Below, one piece after another: positions 59,006 to 64,000 of a DNA stretch of 64,000 bases; the stretch's first letter is position 1; each line of letters starts with the position of its first letter. Source of the stretch: Arthrobacter nitroguajacolicus_D (lineage in GTDB: Bacteria > Actinomycetota > Actinomycetes > Actinomycetales > Micrococcaceae); the NCBI RefSeq assembly GCF_031455195.1, contig NZ_JAVDSH010000003.1, positions 124,001-188,000 of the forward strand. The letters run 5' to 3'. The notes under the pieces were generated by a model that was not told the DNA's origin, searched no databases, and saw only the letters and a list, made by a program, of their open reading frames with translations. Both the position numbers and the translations under genes were made by a program.

Positions 59006-62000
59006 TTAGCCCCAGTGCGGGGGCTTTTGCTCCTTCAGCCACTCCTCATGGTCATAACCGGATTCGTCTCCCCACCGGCGGGGATCGTCCTCCGCGGCCT
59101 TCGTAGGAAGAATTCCTTGCGAGGCCGGCTTAGCAGGAACGGCCTTCGACTCCTCCGCGTCCCCCGCGCTGCCTTGGACAGCATCATCAGAGCGCTCCGC
59201 GGCGTTGTCTTCCTCGCCGGTTACTTGTTCCGTCATGGGTGCTTCTTTTCCGTTGTCGGCAGCAGCATCGGCCGGCTTGGTGCCAGTCTCGATGTTGCCG
59301 GCTGCCCTTCGCGCACTTGGGGTGAAGGATGGCTGTGCTTTGTCCAGGTTCAATTGTTCAACATCCACGTCCAGGAAGCCATGCTGAGGAGTGGAGGCGA
59401 GCTGCGGGATGTGGTCTTCAAGTCCCAGGTAGGAGCCGATACGGTCGGCACAGGAGGACGGGTCAGTGAAAACTTCGATCGTCCACAGCGACATGTAGCG
59501 CCAACCCATGCGCTCCAGCAGTTGTGGTCGCAGGCGGCTTCGCTCACGCACGCTCATACGCCTGTAACGTTCGGTTCCATCGGATTCAATGGCCACCGGA
59601 GTAGGAATCTCCGCACCCTCCCGGCCAATGGTATGCACCGGATCCGCCGCAGCAGCGATGTCCAGTACCCCATCGTAGAGATGCCAGACACGCGCTCCAC
59701 GGGCACGCAGCCGCTCCCCCAGATCTGCCACCAGGGAATCCTCGCCCAGTGCTTGTTCGCTGGCGACAGCACGGGAAGCAGGCGTTCCAAGGTTGCTGTT
59801 TCCAGAGAGTTCACGGTCGAGCAACTCGTAGAAGTCCACGGCACCATGAGCCAGGCGGTCCTGGTCGAGGTCTTCGGGGCGGAAGCACGTCAGCACGTGC
59901 ATGGAGCGCCGTGCGCGCGTCATTGCCAAAGCGAAGCGGTTCCGCCCGCCTTCTGTGGACAAGGGTCCGAACGAGTGGAGCGCACGCCCATGTGGAGTGC
60001 GTCCGTAGCCAAGCGAGAAGATGACGTGATCCCGTACCAAACCCTGAGCGCGCTCCAGGTCCACCACCCTGAAGGACTCGGGACCCGCCCCGAAGAAGGT
60101 GGACAAGAGAGGATGGTTGGGCAGTTGGAGCCTGATGGCTTCACCAATCCTGGCCGCGTGGCGCAGGCTGGCCGTTACTACGGCCAGGGAAGTGCGGGGG
60201 CGAAGCCTCGCGTGTTCGAACACAAGGTCAACTACACGGTTGACCTCCGCGGTGACGGACTCGACGCCTTCGTGGTCAGCGCCCGGGAGGCCAGTACCAT
60301 CGGGGATGTATTCCACCAGGATCGAACGGTCCAGGCCGGTGACGGAATTGCCGTCGGGCAGGCGCCGCAGTCCGCCGTCGTAGTAGTTCTTGCTCAACTG
60401 GAGGATCAGGTCCTCGTCCACTGCGCGGTAGACCCAATTCAGCTGCCAGGTTGGCAGTACACGGGCAAGGGCCTTGAAGGCGCTGTCCACAACTTCGTGG
60501 CTGGCTACGCCAGCAACCGGGGGTTCCACGGCAACACTGAAGGTGCGCGCGTTGGCGATTTTCGCGTCCCCGAAGGCCACTACCTGATGTGCGCGGGCAA
60601 TGGCAGGAAGAACTGCCTGCAGGGAGGTGGACTCAGCATCGATGATCACCACGGCGTCAAACTTTTGCTCGGCAGGAAGGACGCCGGTCAGCAGGTAGGG
60701 GCTGACCGACCACACCGGCACCAGCAGCGGCACGAGATCCGGCGCCTGCGCGCTCAGTGCTGGCAACGTCACGCGGCCATCCTTCAACAGGGCGCGAAGC
60801 AACTCGGCCTGCCGCGGGTGTTCGAGGATGCCCTGACGCCATTTCTGGGCCAACTGCCAACGAAGGCGGGCCGCACCACTGGCTATATGGGCCTGGTCCG
60901 CGAGGCGGTATTCGGCCTCGAGGCGGCGCAGCGAGTCACCATCGGACATTGCAAGGTAATCGTCACCGCTGATCATGGCTTCCAGCGCGGACTGCCACCA
61001 GGCAAGGTCCAGCTCTGCTGCCACCGAGGGTGCCGGGACTTCGCGGGCAGCGAGGTCAGCGAGCAACTCACCAAGACCGTGCTCGCGCATCTCCTCAATC
61101 AACAGCGTCCGCTCGGGCAAAGTCTCCAAGGTGGCGGTGTCCGCTACCAGGCGTTCCAACCGCTCCATGAGTTCCAGGTACGGCGTTTGGTGCAGGGAGC
61201 CTCCGGCGGCGGTGTGCTTGAGGGCCTCACCGAGCCGGAGCAGTTCGCCGTCCAGCTCCCGGTAGAGGGCACCGAGGTCGGCAAGGCCGGACGGCACAGC
61301 CGGGTGGCGCTGCGTCGTCGCGTAGCCGGCCCACAGGGCACGCTGTTCCTGGACCAGTACCAGCGAACTATGGAGGTCTGCGATGTGGACACCGGGCCGT
61401 ACGTATTCCTTGGCCACGCGTCGCAGCCGGGAACGCTGCATGGAAGGCATTTCCAGGTTTCGTTCACGGCGCCATGCGGAGCTGGCTGTCGCGGAGATGA
61501 GGTCGTGGACGGGCCGGTCAAAGATATCCGGGGTGAATTTGTCCAGGCTTTCGCGCACCGCAATGAGCAGTTCGAGCTGCGCTCCCCACTCGGTGAAGGT
61601 TTCGCCCAGCCTGATCTCGGCATGGTCGGAGACCTGCTTCATGCGGTCACGCAGGATGGGGAGTTTCTCCTCAGCCAGCCGCACCAACTGTTGGGCTTCT
61701 TCTGTCTCTTTGCGGGTCACAAGACGTGCGCCATACCAAGGGCTGGAAGTCGAGGCGCGGCTAAAGCTGCCCAGTTCGGCCGCACGACGCAACCGGCCGG
61801 CAAGCTCTTCACGATCCTTGATGTTGTCCAGGACGCTGCGCTTCAACCGTACGGTCGTGGAAGGCGCAGGGTGGATGGACGTCAACTCCGCGAGCGACTG
61901 CATTGCCTGGTAGGGCGAGCAACCCCAGCGCTCACGGACATTGTGCAGGGACGCCACGTGGTCCATCAGGGCATGCCGGTGTTCGGTCAGCGTCTGGTGA

Positions 62001-63205
62001 AGGTTCCCCAGCTGAGGCTCCAGGGCCTTCTCGCTGCGCATGATTGCCCGGACCAGTTGGCCCTTAAGCTGCTGCGGCGTTGTTCCGTTGCCTGGCCGGA
62101 AGAACATCGAATCGAGGCCCAACGATTCCAGGTGCGCGGACAAGCCGGCAAGGCTGGACTGCCTGTCCCCCACCACGAGGACGGACTTTCCTTCGCTGAC
62201 CAGGGCGCCGATGGCATTGATCGCGGTCTGCGTTTGCCCACTTCCGGGAGGGGTACTGACAACGAGGGAATCTCCAGCGCGGACGGCGTCCACAACGTAC
62301 TGCTGGTCCGTGTCGGCGTCGAGCAGGAGGAGTTCATCGGCGGGATCCCGCTGGTCAAGATCGGCAAACCTGCCCGCTTTGATGGGTTCAGGCTCAATAT
62401 CGCCACCGTTGGCGGCACTGGCCAAAGCCGCCACCGTGGGGTTGTTCATGTTGATCCACGGATCATCCAGGTTCCCCGAGAGATCAGCCAAAGTGGTGAC
62501 GAGCAGATTGAACTCCACCTCGGCCCCGTGAATGGGCTGGACCAAGGTAGCCAAACGATCCAAAACCGGCTGGGGATCGAGCCTGGCCGTGTTGTAGGCC
62601 ATGCGTGCCACGGCGTTGACATCAAAAACGATGCCATGAACTGTTTTCAAGTGCCGAACGAGGGCCGGGTTCATACGGGCCTGTTCGGTGAGCTGGAGCT
62701 CGAAGTCGTCCTCGCCGGGCCGGACGGTGAGAACAATGGACGTGAGCATGACCGGCGCGGAAATGCGCTGCGGCTTGCCACCTACCGCCGAGGTCCACAC
62801 CACGGTGCCGGCGGACAAGTATCCGGCTTCGATACCGCGGTCGTTGCTGAGTTCGAAGATTTTGGACCGGATATTCCGGGCTGCCCGGGCGGCAACCAAA
62901 TACTGTTGTCGGTCCCTGATCAGAGTGGACAAACGCGTCCTGCGGCCCGCGAGCAGCTGGGCGAGGCCGGACGGGTGGGCATTGCTGAGATCGATGGCGC
63001 CTTCCGGGGTCTTAACGAAACGCAGCATCGTATCCGCCCCGGTAACGGGCTTAAGACCAGACAGCCATTTCCTGAGCTCCTCGGAGCCCTCTTCCTGGCC
63101 TAGACCTAATGACACAACTTCTGCCTTCTTTTCTGTACTAGCTTTAGACGCCCTGGACCATACCGGCATACTTTCGAGGGTAGCCGGAATACCCGGCCAG
63201 CCCAC
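59006..63205 (-). CDS. Helicase-nuclease-like giant protein with degenerate ATPase motifs
   Basis: 1399 residues if GTG at 63205 is used (ATG at 63169 is an alternative). The N-terminus resembles DUF4011-type regions. An SF1-helicase-like core follows: Walker A position STPPGSGQTQT near 317-327 with Q324 where Lys is expected, motif II IIDAES near 854-859 in place of DEAS, GDAKIANA where GDxxQ is usual, then ERAQGLVRDHVIFSLGYG and NRFALAMTRARRS (motif VI) intact. About residues 1150-1260 match a Vsr/DUF559-like REase fold (VAIESDG, RSRLRPQLLERMGWRYMSLW). The last 130 residues are acidic and disordered. The role is unknown; DNA processing or defence is a guess. Confidence 0.8.
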   Translation of the reverse strand: MGWPGIPATLESMPVWSRASKASTEKKAEVVSLGLGQEEGSEELRKWLSGLKPVTGADTMLRFVKTPEGAIDLSNAHPSGLAQLLAGRRTRLSTLIRDRQQYLVAARAARNIRSKIFELSNDRGIEAGYLSAGTVVWTSAVGGKPQRISAPVMLTSIVLTVRPGEDDFELQLTEQARMNPALVRHLKTVHGIVFDVNAVARMAYNTARLDPQPVLDRLATLVQPIHGAEVEFNLLVTTLADLSGNLDDPWINMNNPTVAALASAANGGDIEPEPIKAGRFADLDQRDPADELLLLDADTDQQYVVDAVRAGDSLVVSTPPGSGQTQTAINAIGALVSEGKSVLVVGDRQSSLAGLSAHLESLGLDSMFFRPGNGTTPQQLKGQLVRAIMRSEKALEPQLGNLHQTLTEHRHALMDHVASLHNVRERWGCSPYQAMQSLAELTSIHPAPSTTVRLKRSVLDNIKDREELAGRLRRAAELGSFSRASTSSPWYGARLVTRKETEEAQQLVRLAEEKLPILRDRMKQVSDHAEIRLGETFTEWGAQLELLIAVRESLDKFTPDIFDRPVHDLISATASSAWRRERNLEMPSMQRSRLRRVAKEYVRPGVHIADLHSSLVLVQEQRALWAGYATTQRHPAVPSGLADLGALYRELDGELLRLGEALKHTAAGGSLHQTPYLELMERLERLVADTATLETLPERTLLIEEMREHGLGELLADLAAREVPAPSVAAELDLAWWQSALEAMISGDDYLAMSDGDSLRRLEAEYRLADQAHIASGAARLRWQLAQKWRQGILEHPRQAELLRALLKDGRVTLPALSAQAPDLVPLLVPVWSVSPYLLTGVLPAEQKFDAVVIIDAESTSLQAVLPAIARAHQVVAFGDAKIANARTFSVAVEPPVAGVASHEVVDSAFKALARVLPTWQLNWVYRAVDEDLILQLSKNYYDGGLRRLPDGNSVTGLDRSILVEYIPDGTGLPGADHEGVESVTAEVNRVVDLVFEHARLRPRTSLAVVTASLRHAARIGEAIRLQLPNHPLLSTFFGAGPESFRVVDLERAQGLVRDHVIFSLGYGRTPHGRALHSFGPLSTEGGRNRFALAMTRARRSMHVLTCFRPEDLDQDRLAHGAVDFYELLDRELSGNSNLGTPASRAVASEQALGEDSLVADLGERLRARGARVWHLYDGVLDIAAAADPVHTIGREGAEIPTPVAIESDGTERYRRMSVRERSRLRPQLLERMGWRYMSLWTIEVFTDPSSCADRIGSYLGLEDHIPQLASTPQHGFLDVDVEQLNLDKAQPSFTPSARRAAGNIETGTKPADAAADNGKEAPMTEQVTGEEDNAAERSDDAVQGSAGDAEESKAVPAKPASQGILPTKAAEDDPRRWGDESGYDHEEWLKEQKPPHWG

Positions 63206-63291
63206 TTCGCAACGCTGTTCCGACGCGAAATTCGCCGCCAGTTAGCAACTGGCTGCCCGTCGACGGCTCACAATGCCCCTGGTTGAAGCAC

Positions 63292-63322
63292 AGTGGCCGG
63301 CCCCCAACGGAGGCCGGCCACT
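63292..63322 (-). terminator. Hairpin after guaA
   Basis: AGTGGCCGGCC (63292-63302) pairs with GGCCGGCCACT (63312-63322) over a nine-base loop. It lies eight bases beyond the guaA stop, with a weak T content after it. Confidence 0.65.
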
Positions 63323-63329
63323 CAGAATG

Positions 63330-64000
63330 CTATTCCCACTCGATGGTTCCCGGTGGCTTGCTGGTGACGTCCAGCACCACGCGGTTCACCCCTTCCACTT
63401 CATTGGTAATGCGGTTGGAGATCCGGGCCAGGAGGTCATACGGCAACCGGGACCAGTCAGCCGTCATGGCGTCCTCGGAGGACACCGGGCGGAGCACGAT
63501 CGGGTGTCCGTAGGTGCGGCCGTCGCCCTGAACACCAACACTGCGTACGTCAGCGAGCAAGACAACGGGCATCTGCCAGACGTCGTTGTCCAAACCGGCG
63601 GCTGTCAGCTCTGCACGAGCAATGGCATCAGCCTTGCGCAGCAGGTCCAGGCGCTCTTTGTTCACTTCACCAACGATGCGGATACCCAGGCCGGGGCCGG
63701 GGAACGGTTGGCGGCCAACGATTTCCTGCGGCAGGCCAAGCTGGGCGCCTACGGCACGGACTTCGTCCTTGAACAGGGCGCGCAGAGGCTCGACAAGCTC
63801 AAACTGCAGGTCCTCGGGAAGTCCGCCCACATTGTGGTGGCTCTTGATGTTTGCAGCGCCTTCTCCACCGCCGGACTCGACGACGTCAGGGTACAGGGTG
63901 CCTTGGACCAGGAACTTGATCTTCTCGCCGTCGGCCGCGGCCTGGGCGATGATGGCCCGTTCCGCTTCCTCGAAGGCGCGAATGAACTCACGGCCGATGA
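63330..64000 (-). CDS. guaA: GMP synthase, glutamine-hydrolysing (partial, N-terminus beyond window)
   Basis: Converts XMP to GMP with ATP and glutamine. Only the C-terminal 223 residues are inside the window. They show the ATP-pyrophosphatase and dimerisation regions: FLVQGTLYPDVVESGG, KSHHNVGGLP, LVEPLRALFKDEVRAVG, GRQPFPGPGLGIRIVGEV and the C-terminal YDLLARISNRITNEVEGVNRVVLDVTSKPPGTIEWE, the standard end of GuaA. The frame is open to the right edge. A hairpin follows the stop. Confidence 0.96.
   Translation of the reverse strand, partial: IGREFIRAFEEAERAIIAQAAADGEKIKFLVQGTLYPDVVESGGGEGAANIKSHHNVGGLPEDLQFELVEPLRALFKDEVRAVGAQLGLPQEIVGRQPFPGPGLGIRIVGEVNKERLDLLRKADAIARAELTAAGLDNDVWQMPVVLLADVRSVGVQGDGRTYGHPIVLRPVSSEDAMTADWSRLPYDLLARISNRITNEVEGVNRVVLDVTSKPPGTIEWE

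Noticed and set aside
58964..63103. A 1379-codon open frame opposite the helicase-like gene
   Set aside because: It is a shadow of the codon bias of the minus-strand gene in high-GC DNA. The product shows no domain and has low-complexity composition, while the minus frame has helicase and REase motifs.
1..64000. CRISPR arrays, insertion sequences, integrases or attachment sites
   Set aside because: I found no regularly spaced repeats, transposase or integrase genes, and no direct repeat flanking the tRNA gene.

Overview
The window is 64 kb of GC-rich, gene-dense chromosome from an actinobacterium, most likely Arthrobacter or Paenarthrobacter (Micrococcaceae). This rests on the acetyl-free succinylase DAP pathway genes with actinobacterial-type DapD, the fdxA-dapC pair, the DUF3090/SCO1664 gene set, a fused DppDF-type ATPase, many GTG/TTG starts and many promoters lying only 6-8 bases from the start codon. 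The genus is an inference. I see no integrase, transposase, phage gene, CRISPR array or rRNA. There is one tRNA (Ala, anticodon CGC). The content reads as core chromosome with short variable patches.

Layout. 0-8.5 kb: lysine/cell-wall precursor genes (dapE, cut by the left edge, divergent from dapD; fdxA-dapC further on), a TetR gene with its operator, galE and citrate synthase. 8.5-12.4 kb: a small SH3-like protein, a membrane protein, typA/bipA and a secreted SGNH-hydrolase lipoprotein. 12.4-18 kb: a peptide ABC transporter (binding protein, two permeases, double ATPase) with two inverted repeats separating the binding-protein gene from the rest. 18.2-20.2 kb: histidine phosphatase, DUF3090 and SCO1664-type kinase-like genes. 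20.3-28 kb: ychF, rmuC, ispH, xseA-xseB and a PPK2 polyphosphate kinase. 28-33 kb: an alanine-type aminotransferase and a four-gene osmoprotectant ABC transporter. 33-38.8 kb: rsgA with an unusual leader, a NUDIX hydrolase, a GH35 beta-galactosidase, a pirin and a BadF-type sugar kinase. 38.9-45.4 kb: nitronate monooxygenase, two MFS exporters and three regulators (LysR and two Lrp/AsnC). 45.4-52.2 kb: DUF1761, CorA, ZapE, ferritin, a tandem CrcB pair with a universal stress protein, and a PadR-UbiB-kinase operon. 52.5-57.7 kb: a frameshifted class-IV aminotransferase, tRNA-Ala, an NmrA-like protein, a membrane protein, a RimJ-type acetyltransferase, galU and 5-formyl-THF cyclo-ligase. 57.7-64 kb: an fmdB/Ruc-like zinc-ribbon gene behind a CIRCE element, a SAF-domain protein, a 1399-aa helicase-nuclease-like protein with degenerate ATPase motifs, and guaA cut by the right edge.

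Most notable observations: (1) rsgA is preceded by a 30-codon ORF with a perfect Shine-Dalgarno site, followed by a palindrome that covers the rsgA ribosome-binding site, an architecture like translational attenuation or coupling; (2) a CIRCE (HrcA) operator overlaps the promoter of the FmdB/Ruc-like gene; (3) the giant helicase-like protein has lost the Walker A lysine and the motif II DE pair but keeps motif VI and a REase-like C-terminus; (4) three exact AACGATA repeats spaced 10 bp lie before the padR-ubiB operon; (5) more than ten genes appear to be transcribed as leaderless mRNAs.
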